Numbered from the stretch's first letter, positions 1 through 5,104 are shown. The stretch is DNA of 12,040 nucleotides from an uncultured Clostridium sp. (GCA_900543325.1 UQQU01000087.1:1-12040), one strand, 5' to 3'. Numbers and translations are program-made. The notes: generated by a model from the letters alone, not told the origin.

Positions 1-3
1 ATT

Positions 4-402
4 TTAATTTGCTTTTTTCTTAAGAAATTTTACCAAAATAATTTGCCGTATAACACTCTTAGTTAATGGATTGTTATTATTTTCACTTTTATTAACCCAT
101 CTAAGATTTTCAACTACGTTATTATTTCTGATTGTGTTAATATGGTCTACTTCAGGCTTGTTTTCAGGATTAGGAATAAAAGCCATTGCAACTAATCTAT
201 GAACTAAATAACAGTTTGGTAGTCCATCTTTGCTAAGCGAAACTTTTTCATATCCATCTTTATCTTGTGTACTCTTTTTATATTTACCTTTTAAAAATCG
301 TCCATTGTTAGAAATTCTATCTAAACTCTTAACTCTTCCTAAATTACTTACTTGATATAGTCCTTCATATCCAACTATATCTTTCCAAATCTCATTTATC
401 AT
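4..402 (-). CDS. NUMOD4-HNH homing endonuclease, short form
   Basis: A 132-residue protein. Residues 3-30 match the NUMOD4 DNA-binding module (EIWKDIVGYEGLYQVSNLGR, then VKSL). Residues 66-108 match the HNH_3 type nuclease core: HRL at 68-70, the DHIN motif at 86-89, then NNN..NLRWV and SENNNN. Proteins of this family are free-standing homing endonucleases of phages and plasmids that cut DNA and spread their own gene. The usual C-terminal NUMOD1-like tail after the SENN motif is missing. The protein instead ends with a short basic stretch (KFLKKKAN), so it may be a truncated or frameshifted copy. It starts with ATG just after a GATAACAA stretch without a strong Shine-Dalgarno site, downstream of a strong terminator, so its expression may be weak. 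The gene ends at the window edge, and what follows is not visible. Confidence 0.85.
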   Translation of the reverse strand: MINEIWKDIVGYEGLYQVSNLGRVKSLDRISNNGRFLKGKYKKSTQDKDGYEKVSLSKDGLPNCYLVHRLVAMAFIPNPENKPEVDHINTIRNNNVVENLRWVNKSENNNNPLTKSVIRQIILVKFLKKKAN

Positions 403-436
403 TTGTTATCAACATCCTTTCTTATTTTTAAGCAAT

Positions 437-489
437 AAAAAAGAACGTTGACGATAACAAGGCTTACACTCCTATGTTATCCACGTTCT
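437..489 (-). terminator. Rho-independent terminator after the HNH gene
   Basis: On the minus strand AGAACGT pairs with ACGTTCT. Further stem segments (GATAAC with GTTATC, AGG with CCT) lie inside it, and TTTTTT follows. The hairpin separates the 153-residue HNH gene from the NUMOD4-HNH gene. Confidence 0.8.
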
Positions 490-529
490 ATAAAAAATCT
501 CTATAAGGGAATTTTGTATAAGAAGCTCT

Positions 530-555
530 CCCATCCCGTCCTCTACTCCCTTCCC
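530..555 (-). other. Four GGG runs (possible G-quadruplex) in the 3' UTR of the HNH gene
   Basis: The minus strand reads GGG, AA, GGG, a 10-base purine-rich spacer, GGG, AT, GGG within 26 bases, starting 10 bases after the HNH stop codon. Four G3 runs this close are rare in such AT-rich DNA. The central loop is longer than the classical 7-base limit, so folding is uncertain. Confidence 0.4.
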
Positions 556-564
556 ATATTTAAA

Positions 565-1026
565 TCAAACCTTATCGGGGGTATCTAAAAAATTTTCATT
601 TAATAATTTATATTCTCCAGTTTCCTTTTCTTTCTTCAAATCTTCAATGAACTTATCCAATTTTTCTTTTGAATTAATATTGAGCTTATGTATAAGCTTG
701 TGATAATGAGAACTGATTGGAATAAGATTATCAATGTCTAATCTTTTCTCCCAAGCTTCACCAATGTACTCAATATGGTGTACACTCGAAGCCACTGCAA
801 TTTCTCCTATTTGCTCTGCTACATAACACTTATACCTAGCCTTAACAAGTACAGATAATCTAATAGTTTGCCACGCTCTACTACTATAGAACTTATTCTC
901 TCTAGCAGTTTTATCACTTTGATTTTCTCTTTTAGCTTTATAATTTACTTTTGTTTTAGGTTTACTTGGACAAATATGATTTCTCATATCTACACTTTCC
1001 CTACACCACTTACAAAATTTATACAT
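565..1026 (-). CDS. Phage-type HNH endonuclease
   Basis: A 153-residue protein with the features of phage HNH nucleases. The sequence FYSSRAWQTIR (residues 47-57) is the helix seen before the HNH core in terminase-linked phage HNH proteins. The core contains VHHIEYIG (catalytic histidines around 83-84), NLIPIS (Asn100) and YHKLIH (His109, His113). Such proteins nick or cut DNA at a single metal ion. The usual structural zinc site near the core is eroded: only Cys67 remains, and the CxxCH position reads SSHYH. A separate N-terminal CxxC...HxC cluster (Cys5, Cys8, His17, Cys19) may bind zinc instead. The start ATG lies 8 bases after the stop of a small membrane peptide gene and has an AGGTGAT ribosome site, so the two are probably co-translated. 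No terminase gene is visible next to it. Confidence 0.8.
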   Translation of the reverse strand: MYKFCKWCRESVDMRNHICPSKPKTKVNYKAKRENQSDKTARENKFYSSRAWQTIRLSVLVKARYKCYVAEQIGEIAVASSVHHIEYIGEAWEKRLDIDNLIPISSHYHKLIHKLNINSKEKLDKFIEDLKKEKETGEYKLLNENFLDTPDKV

Positions 1027-1034
1027 ATAATCAC

Positions 1035-1133
1035 CTAAACAACCATATTCAAAGCCAATAGTAATGCTATAAAACTAACTATCTTTTTCTCATAATTTGT
1101 AATTGCTCTTGTTACAAATCCATATTTATTCAT
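1035..1133 (-). CDS. Small single-span membrane peptide (32 aa)
   Basis: The frame is open from 1226, but the only start with a clear ribosome site (AAAAGGAG, about 13 bases upstream) is the internal ATG at 1133, giving 32 residues. The peptide has a charged N-terminal half (MNKYGFVTRAITNYEKK) and a hydrophobic end (IVSFIALLLALNMVV) long enough for one membrane span. It precedes the HNH gene by 8 bases. A strand-specific hairpin lies just upstream of its ribosome site. Function unknown: it could be a leader peptide for the HNH gene, a small phage membrane protein, or a chance ORF. Confidence 0.45.
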   Translation of the reverse strand: MNKYGFVTRAITNYEKKIVSFIALLLALNMVV

Positions 1134-1166
1134 ACTTTTTCTTCTCTCCTTTTGAATATAATAAGA

Positions 1167-1191
1167 GAGCCATAGGTAATACCCATAGCTC
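1167..1191 (-). promoter_or_regulatory. Strand-specific leader hairpin
   Basis: On the minus strand GAGCTATGGG pairs with CCTATGGCTC around a TATTA loop. All ten pairs form if two G-U pairs are allowed, which works only in minus-strand RNA. It sits about 20 bases upstream of the ribosome site of the 32-residue peptide. A TCTTATTATATTC tail follows, so it is at most a weak terminator or attenuator. Confidence 0.5.
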
Positions 1192-1256
1192 ATAAACAAA
1201 GGAGTAACTTTTTTCCTGAGTGCCATTCTGTTATGATTAAGGAATAGCAGTAATAT

Positions 1257-1288
1257 AAAAAGAGTACCTATATAAAATACAGATACTC
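1257..1288 (-). terminator. Terminator after the BRO-like gene
   Basis: On the minus strand GAGTATCT pairs with AGGTACTC (one T-G pair) around an 11-base loop, followed by TTTTT. It starts right after the stop codon of the BRO-like gene. Confidence 0.8.
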
Positions 1289-1290
1289 AA

Positions 1291-1980
1291 TTAAGCAACT
1301 TTTTCATTTAATCCATAGTGCTCTAATGTAAACTCTAAAGCTAATCTATTAGCCTGACCATGTGACTTTGTGATTTTATAAGCTCTAATGAACTCTTCAA
1401 TAAAATAGCGTCTACATTCAAGCAAATCTATTGTAATTTGATTTTGATAAGATTTTAAATCATCTTTTCCAATCTTAATCTTTTCACCAGTAATGATAAT
1501 TCCCATAGCAGTATTAGCCATACCAGCCATTATCATAGGTTTACCACCTAGCTTATGAAGTCTATCTCTATCTATCTTTTCAAGCTCAGTATCTTCTATG
1601 ATAAACTTATGAGCCTTTGCTGATACTAATAGTTCATTTACAAACTTCATAAATTCAAACCATTTATCAATAGCTTCTTTACCTTTTCTATTTGTAGGCT
1701 TAAATTGGGTTAATACCACTGGAACGACTTCTAACTTAAGGCACTCAATTTCTTTTTCAACTTTAGCTCTACCTTGTTTTACTAGTACCACTAAAGTTTC
1801 GTGGTACTCTTTTTGATTAATCCCATCTAAGAATTTATCCATCTTGTTTTTTTCATCAGTCCAAGTACCATCTTCCTTGACTCTTCCCAATGCTTCAAAC
1901 ATATCTTTTAGTACCATATATTCATTGTTGATAATTCTAACTTCACTTCCTAAGAAGTTTTTAATTTCTACTTTGTTCAT
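1291..1980 (-). CDS. BRO/antirepressor-like phage protein
   Basis: A 229-residue protein. The N-terminal part (about residues 12-120) looks like the BRO-N/antirepressor fold of phages and large DNA viruses: VRIINNEYMVLKDMFEALGR, a TDEKNK linker, then KLEVVPVVLTQFKP and DKWFEFMKFVNELL. Proteins with this domain bind DNA, and many act as phage antirepressors or regulators. The C-terminal half (residues 130-229) is mostly helical, with a glycine-rich patch (GGKPMIMAGMANTAMG), and is not recognised. The start has a strong ribosome site (GAAAGGACAAAAAG before ATG). The gene is monocistronic, ends at a terminator, and has a long structured leader containing a 109-base hairpin, so post-transcriptional control is likely. 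The family assignment rests on sequence pattern only. Confidence 0.6.
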   Translation of the reverse strand: MNKVEIKNFLGSEVRIINNEYMVLKDMFEALGRVKEDGTWTDEKNKMDKFLDGINQKEYHETLVVLVKQGRAKVEKEIECLKLEVVPVVLTQFKPTNRKGKEAIDKWFEFMKFVNELLVSAKAHKFIIEDTELEKIDRDRLHKLGGKPMIMAGMANTAMGIIITGEKIKIGKDDLKSYQNQITIDLLECRRYFIEEFIRAYKITKSHGQANRLALEFTLEHYGLNEKVA

Positions 1981-2034
1981 CTTTTTGTCCTTTCTATTTC
2001 ACCAACCACTCTAGTAGGTTGACCACTTATTTGT

Positions 2035-2143
2035 ATGCTAATAAAAGCACCAACAAACAAACATTTCACCTTTCTAGGAAGAAAGGACTAATAACTAACC
2101 TAGAAGGTATAGTTTGTTTGTTTATTGCTACTTTTAATAGCAT
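2035..2143 (-). repeat. 109-base long inverted repeat / RNA hairpin
   Basis: Three nested stems are visible. The outer stem is ATGCTATTAAAAG with CTTTTATTAGCAT (12 of 13 pairs). The middle stem is AACAAACAAAC with GTTTGTTTGTT. The inner stem is ACCTTCTAGG with CCTAGAAAGGT (one bulge). Together they give about 33 base pairs with two internal loops. The element ends about 55 bases before the BRO-like start codon, in its leader. It could be a structured regulatory RNA, an RNase III target or a cruciform. There is no T-tract after it, so it is not a standard terminator. Confidence 0.75.
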
Positions 2144-2217
2144 GATGTCGATACGTAAACTTTCTGTATCACTTTGATAAATTCATACCCACCATTTTGT
2201 CGGATATGAAGTCGATA
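2142..2217. repeat. Direct repeat ATGAxGTCGATA, two copies
   Basis: ATGATGTCGATA at 2142-2153 and ATGAAGTCGATA at 2206-2217 differ at one base. A related TGTCGGATA lies between them at about 2198-2206. They may be protein-binding sites controlling the BRO-like gene. No protein is assigned. Confidence 0.4.
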
Positions 2218-2271
2218 GTCAGCTTCTATAAATAGGTCTACTCAATTTTGTGCATACTCCATATTAGATAT

Positions 2272-2300
2272 AAAAAAGACTAGAACATTTCGCTCTAGCC
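2272..2300 (-). terminator. Terminator after the small 84/66-residue operon
   Basis: On the minus strand GGCTAGA pairs with TCTAGTC (one G-T pair) around a GCGAAATGT loop, followed by TTTTTT. Confidence 0.8.
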
Positions 2301-2413
2301 TTAGTTTCTATTGTTATCTCTCTGTATAACATTAATAGAAAAAATCATCAGCCTTCAGAACTTACCTGAAGATTCTTCACTGATAAAGGAGCAATGGCTG
2401 GTACTTATCCAGC
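2301..2413 (-). ncRNA. Cluster of RNA hairpins (possible structured RNA)
   Basis: In minus-strand order there are three structures before the terminator at 2272-2300. The first is GCTGG-loop-CCAGC (2397-2413). The second is a nested pair: ATCAG/CTGAT (2347-2351 with 2380-2384) enclosing CTTCAG/CTGAAG (2353-2371). The third is a long hairpin, TTTCTATT/AATAGAAA plus GTTAT/ATAAC, at 2305-2341. They lie downstream of the 66-residue gene. They may form a structured 3' UTR or a separate small RNA. No known riboswitch or ribozyme class was matched. Confidence 0.45.
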
Positions 2414-2476
2414 AAATCACTCTTATATATACTTTATACAACTAACTATATCTCACGACATTGTTAGCTCTATGAA

Positions 2477-2677
2477 TTATACAAACTTAAATGTATACCC
2501 TTTATGAGTTTTTCTTAAACCATTAGCTACTTTTGAAACATGATGATAATCAAAATTATCATTGGCAGTATCACAAATATTTTCATATACTTTGATTAAA
2601 ATACCATCACTATATGATGCTACTCTTTTCATTTTGTTCTCATTAGCTTCTCGTAAGTTTTTCTTATACTTAGTCAT
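2477..2677 (-). CDS. Stand-alone NUMOD1-like DNA-binding protein (66 aa)
   Basis: A 66-residue basic protein. The part from about residue 18 onward resembles the NUMOD1 module found behind homing endonucleases: a strand (VASYSDGILIKVYENI), then a helix-turn-helix (CDTANDNFDYHHVSKVANG) and a closing motif (RKTHKGYTFKFV). NUMOD modules give site-specific DNA contacts to nucleases. Here the module stands alone, so it may be a remnant of an endonuclease or a small regulator. Its ATG overlaps the end of the upstream 84-residue gene by 8 bases (AATGACTAA), which suggests coupled translation, because no strong ribosome site is present. The same ending pattern occurs at the C-terminus of the 378-residue protein in this window. 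Structured RNA and a terminator follow. Confidence 0.55.
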   Translation of the reverse strand: MTKYKKNLREANENKMKRVASYSDGILIKVYENICDTANDNFDYHHVSKVANGLRKTHKGYTFKFV

Positions 2678-2924
2678 TCTTTAACACCACTTCATAACTA
2701 TCTTTTTTAAGTAAGTTATATAAGTTAAGAACTAAGTAATTTCTAACCTCAATTTCTATCCCATCCTCTTCCAATTCTTCATTACTCAAATTAGTAAGAT
2801 GGTTTATAAAATCAACAATAATCTTAGGATTAACTTCAATTTTATAATTATCAAGCTTAGTAGCAACTAAACATCCATTAATATTTCTAATTTTCTTTAA
2901 TTCTTTTAATATTGTTTTATCCAT
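2670..2924 (-). CDS. Hypothetical protein (84 aa)
   Basis: The frame is open up to a GTG at 3020. The internal ATG at 2924 has a strong ribosome site (AGGAGAG at 2934-2940, 9 bases away), whereas the GTG has none, so the 84-residue form (starting MDKTILKELKKIRN) is chosen. The protein is predicted to be soluble and mixed helix/strand, with an acidic middle (NEELEEDGIEIEVRNY). No family was recognised. It is translated from a leader that can form a pseudoknot and overlaps the 66-residue NUMOD1-like gene, so both are probably made together. No promoter was identified with confidence. Confidence 0.65.
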   Translation of the reverse strand: MDKTILKELKKIRNINGCLVATKLDNYKIEVNPKIIVDFINHLTNLSNEELEEDGIEIEVRNYLVLNLYNLLKKDSYEVVLKND

Positions 2925-2961
2925 GACATAATACTCTCCTTTAAAAATTAAATTGAAAATG

Positions 2962-2996
2962 GAGCTTTTTGATAAACCAGTAAGCTCTAAACTGGT
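2962..2996 (-). promoter_or_regulatory. Candidate H-type pseudoknot in a 5' leader
   Basis: In minus-strand RNA, ACCAGU (2996-2991) pairs with ACUGGU (2981-2976). GAGCUU (2987-2982), located in that hairpin's loop, pairs with AAGCUC (2967-2962) downstream. Loops are 3, 0 and 8 bases (UUA; none; UUAUCAAA), which fits H-type pseudoknot geometry. It ends about 21 bases before the ribosome site of the 84-residue gene. Confidence 0.5.
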
Positions 2997-2998
2997 AC

Positions 2999-3012
2999 TT
3001 TGCAAATGCAAA
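2999..3012. repeat. Short palindrome TTTGCA-AA-TGCAAA
   Basis: A 14-base inverted repeat with a 2-base centre, immediately upstream of the candidate pseudoknot. It is too tight for an RNA hairpin and more like a dimeric protein-binding site. No protein is assigned. Confidence 0.35.
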
Positions 3013-3065
3013 TTCAACACTATTTAATTTTTAGGAGTTCTGAAATAAACACGCTTTAACAAAAG

Positions 3066-3107
3066 AAAAAATAGATGTGTTGCCTTGGAGGTCTAGCTTT
3101 TCACATC
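3066..3107 (-). terminator. Probable terminator after the 378-residue gene
   Basis: On the minus strand GATGTG pairs with CACATC across a 22-base loop, followed by TATTTTTT. The stem is only 6 pairs and the loop is long, so this is weaker than the other terminators. A second small hairpin (ATCCC with GGGAT) lies at about 3118-3134, and a 16-bp palindrome (ATAGTCTTAAGACTAT, 3151-3166) covers the stop codon of the gene. Confidence 0.5.
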
Positions 3108-3162
3108 CTTTTCTTCTATCCCCAACACTGGGATATATATTATTTATAAAATAGTCTTAAGA

Positions 3163-4299
3163 CTATCCTATTTCTATGAATTTTAAGCCTTTATAATGAT
3201 TTCTTTCACCTGATAACACTCTTGTAATTACATATACATCTTTGATACCTAAACTCTTCTTTATATGAGTCTTGTCAAAGTAGTAAACTTCATCTTCAGT
3301 TGCAATATCTATGCTCTTATACTTGTACACAATTTCAAAATTGTATTTTTTACAAATATCATTTGCATAGCATATTATCTTAGTTACTAATCCCATGAAA
3401 GAATCATTATCTATTGTACCTCTGTATAACTCAACAAGTTCATTAGAACCAATTTTAGAATATTCATCTACTAAATATTCCTCTAATTCTCTAAACTTAT
3501 CTATCAGTTTAATAACACCATCTGCAGTTTCACTTCCATTACAAACCTGATAAATAGAATAAGCAATTGCATAAGCTCTAGCTTCTCTTCTACTCATGTT
3601 TTGAATATCTAACCCTGAAGCTTCTATTCCTTTTCTTATTGATACTTTAAGAGCTTGTATCTTTGCATCATAAGCACTTTTACTCATATCATTTCTGTCA
3701 CCTTCAAACAGAAAATCTACGTTATTCTGCTTTATATCTTTAGTTATTAAATCTGTTTCATATATAAATACACCTAATGGAGTATTTATCTTAGTTTTCT
3801 TTGGCATCATCTTTTTCATTTTGTTATGTAACAAATTCTCTAGTAGTTTTGATGCATCATCACCATCTACATCAGTTTCGTACTCACTAAGATATTTTGT
3901 TGTATAATACCCTTCTGTTTCATCATTAGGCTTTCTATACTTAACTGATGTAAGCATATAAATATCATATCTTGCAAGTTTACAAGCACATTGATAAAAT
4001 CTTTGAACTATTGGTTTACTCATATCAAAATCTTCATCTAAAATTTCTTTAAGTTCTTTATCATTAAAATATTCTGAAGCTCTTATTATGCTTAATATTA
4101 TAGTTTGCTTTAAATCATCCACTGTAAGTAGACCATTCTCACTTTCTAAAGCATAACTAATTCGCTTTGTCATACTATTCATAAACTGGTTATATTTAAA
4201 TCTTATTGTTATACCAAAAGTTCCATTCATTGGTTGTTCTTCCCTAATAAAATCAATTAGATTATCTATTATTTTTTTTACTATTTCTTTCTTATCCAT
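3163..4299 (-). CDS. Unknown protein with sigma-region-2-like N-part and NUMOD1-like C-end (378 aa)
   Basis: No family is firmly recognised. Two visible patterns are informative. Residues 36-112 (YNQFMNSMTKRISYAL, then LTVDDLKQTIILSIIRASEYF, then IVQRFYQCACKLARYDI) resemble sigma-70 region 2, where a DL.Q.....A...F helix precedes a second core-binding helix. Residues 340-378 (IKKSLGIKDVYVITRVLSGE, then RNHYKGLKF) resemble the NUMOD1-type DNA-binding ending also seen in the 66-residue protein. The middle (about 145-330) is helical and includes an RREARAYAIAYSIY helix. One reading is a DNA-binding specificity or regulatory factor; another is a replication or recombination protein. The start has an excellent ribosome site (CGGAGG, 7 bases before ATG). 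Its leader holds a promoter between inverted repeats, several hairpins, and a terminator only about 30 bases before the start codon, which suggests attenuation control. Confidence 0.75.
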   Translation of the reverse strand: MDKKEIVKKIIDNLIDFIREEQPMNGTFGITIRFKYNQFMNSMTKRISYALESENGLLTVDDLKQTIILSIIRASEYFNDKELKEILDEDFDMSKPIVQRFYQCACKLARYDIYMLTSVKYRKPNDETEGYYTTKYLSEYETDVDGDDASKLLENLLHNKMKKMMPKKTKINTPLGVFIYETDLITKDIKQNNVDFLFEGDRNDMSKSAYDAKIQALKVSIRKGIEASGLDIQNMSRREARAYAIAYSIYQVCNGSETADGVIKLIDKFRELEEYLVDEYSKIGSNELVELYRGTIDNDSFMGLVTKIICYANDICKKYNFEIVYKYKSIDIATEDEVYYFDKTHIKKSLGIKDVYVITRVLSGERNHYKGLKFIEIG

Positions 4300-4331
4300 T
4301 GAACTTCCTCCGTTTTATCTTTTGTAAAATG

Positions 4332-4360
4332 AAAAAAGAGCCAGTATCTCTACCAGCTCT
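4332..4360 (-). terminator. Attenuator-like terminator in the leader of the 378-residue gene
   Basis: On the minus strand AGAGCTGGT pairs with ACTGGCTCT around AGAGAT (two G-T pairs, so good only on this strand), followed by TTTTTT. The T-run ends about 30 bases before the start codon of the 378-residue gene, leaving no room for another promoter. Transcription must read through it, as in attenuators. Confidence 0.7.
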
Positions 4361-4383
4361 AAGTTGACCGTTCAATGATTCGA

Positions 4384-4414
4384 CCTTGTATCATCACAAG
4401 GGATTTTATATCCC
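4384..4414 (-). promoter_or_regulatory. Two adjoining leader hairpins
   Basis: CCTTGT-loop-ACAAGG (4384-4401) and GGGAT-loop-ATCCC (4400-4414) share two bases, so they compete or stack. They lie between the putative promoter and the attenuator-like terminator. No anti-terminator pairing was proven. Confidence 0.5.
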
Positions 4415-4509
4415 ATTTTTAGTCTTATATCATTTTTATTATGGCAAATAAAGACTTGATGATAACTATATGTCAAGAATTATAGGATTCATCATATAAG
4501 ACTAAAAAT
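4415..4509. repeat. Perfect 16-bp inverted repeat enclosing a promoter
   Basis: ATTTTTAGTCTTATAT at 4415-4430 is repeated exactly in reverse complement at 4494-4509. The 63 bases between hold a perfect TTGACA box. The arms could be operators that loop the promoter, or RNA/cruciform arms. Confidence 0.75.
4447..4476 (-). promoter_or_regulatory. Putative promoter of the 378-residue gene
   Basis: Minus strand: -35 TTGACA (4476-4471, perfect consensus), then a spacer of 17-18 bases, then CTTTAT or TTTATT as a weak -10. It lies inside the 16-bp inverted repeat. The leader would be about 145 bases. Confidence 0.4.
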
Positions 4510-4604
4510 CAAATATAAAGAGATTGAGGGACTAGAATTAACCCCTCTGTGTTTTAAATTATGAAGTTAAAAACTTTAAAATGAACAATTTTAACAGTTT
4601 TCAA

Positions 4605-4642
4605 AGAGAGTGTTCTCTCTCGCTGCCAAGCCACGAAGTGGC
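4605..4642. repeat. GC-rich double hairpin patch
   Basis: AGAGAG-TGTT-CTCTCT (4605-4620) is followed by GCCAC-GAA-GTGGC (4630-4642). The local GC content is clearly above the surroundings. It may be part of an origin, a recombination site or a structured RNA. No known site was matched. Confidence 0.4.
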
Positions 4643-4683
4643 GACACCTTCCTATTGCTTCTTATTGAATTCTAAAAATAGAC

Positions 4684-4724
4684 AAAAAAAATAATGGGTA
4701 GATATTACTAAAATTATCTACCCA
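4684..4724 (-). terminator. Terminator with no obvious gene upstream
   Basis: TGGGTAGATA pairs perfectly with TATCTACCCA around a 10-base loop, and the minus strand continues TTATTTTTTTT. It ends a minus-strand transcript coming from 4725-5029, where no clear gene is seen. Confidence 0.8.
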
Positions 4725-4777
4725 AAAAACACACTGCTCCATAGTTTTTTTGTTTATATGTGCATTTTTATGGAATT

Positions 4778-4798
4778 ACTATATAGACTATATAGACT
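4778..4798. repeat. Tandem 9-bp repeat ACTATATAG
   Basis: Two exact tandem copies (4778-4786, 4787-4795) plus the first three bases of a third. Too few copies for a typical iteron array. Confidence 0.4.
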
Positions 4799-4934
4799 TT
4801 CCAAGAAATTGGACACCTTATAATAAATCAACTGAATCAATTCTTCTAATATCAAAATTTTTTCCTCTTTATCTAATAGATACTACTAAAACTTATAGAT
4901 TATTGGAGCTTGAAAACTGCGTTTTCAACCTCTC

Positions 4935-5005
4935 AGCAATAATTTTAAAAATTATAAGGTTCGCTCACTACGTTTCGCTTACCTTAAATTTATAAAAATT
5001 TTGCT
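4935..5005 (-). repeat. Large imperfect hairpin with a 20-base loop
   Basis: Arms 4935-4960 and 4981-5005 are near-perfect reverse complements of about 25 bases (AGCAA...AAGGT type). The loop at 4961-4980 contains the near-repeat TCGCT...TCGCT. Transcribed from the minus strand, it would lie just after the terminator at 5030-5099. Confidence 0.6.
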
Positions 5006-5029
5006 GGTGATTTAATAATTGATTAAAAT

Positions 5030-5099
5030 AAAAAATTGTCACCTTATAATATTAGAAACTATTTAATATATATTAAGGTTTCTGTGATTATAAGGTGAC
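5030..5099 (-). terminator. Long-stem terminator after the 343-residue gene
   Basis: Outer arms GTCACCTTATAAT and ATTATAAGGTGAC (5038-5050 with 5087-5099) pair perfectly, and inner AGAAAC pairs with GTTTCT. Minus-strand RNA then continues AATTTTTT. The stem starts 5 bases after the stop codon. A T-rich flank on the other side makes weaker termination possible in the other direction. Confidence 0.85.
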
Positions 5100-5104
5100 A
5101 AAAA

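Larger units (their letters stand above)
1981..2271 (-). other. Long leader of the BRO-like gene (no gene seen)
   Basis: This stretch lies between the terminator at 2272-2300 and the BRO-like start codon. It holds the long hairpin at 2035-2143, a smaller stem near the start codon (CAACC with GGTTG at about 2004-2022), and a repeated ATGAxGTCGATA motif. No ORF with a ribosome site and useful length was found. No clear promoter hexamers were found either, so the transcription start is unknown. Confidence 0.5.
4300..5029. other. Non-coding region with many inverted repeats (candidate origin or RNA unit)
   Basis: About 730 bases with no convincing gene. It contains an attenuator-like terminator (4332-4360), tandem hairpins (4384-4414), a 16-bp inverted repeat around a promoter (4415-4509), a GC-rich hairpin patch (4605-4642), a terminator (4684-4724), a tandem 9-bp repeat (4778-4798) and a large hairpin (4935-5005). 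A plasmid origin next to the 343-residue gene is possible but not shown. Part of the region is the leader of the 378-residue gene. Confidence 0.5.

Noticed and set aside
2300..2384. CTGATGA followed by a stem and GAAA on the minus strand, like a hammerhead ribozyme core
   Set aside because: The third stem does not form and no properly placed cleavage-site pairing is present. The similarity is limited to the short core motifs.
2345..2400. GCTGATGA motif recalling the 3' part of the fluoride riboswitch
   Set aside because: The 5' consensus (GGNGATGG...TTCGCC) and the following CTCCT are absent.
1981..2476. Group I or group II intron, considered because homing endonuclease modules are nearby
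   Set aside because: No recognisable P7 pairing or domain V motif, and no split gene around the region.
2393..2506. Plus-strand 37-codon ORF after AAAGGAG
   Set aside because: Only two bases separate the ribosome motif from ATG. It lies antisense to RNA hairpins and overlaps the end of the opposite gene, and the peptide shows no features.
2925..3020. Longer form of the 84-residue protein starting at GTG 3020
   Set aside because: There is no ribosome site before the GTG and an excellent one before the internal ATG. The extra stretch contains the pseudoknot.
4750..4995. Plus-strand 81-codon hydrophobic ORF
   Set aside because: TTG start without a ribosome site, lying in a repeat-rich non-coding region and ending within the large hairpin. 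Likely a chance frame.
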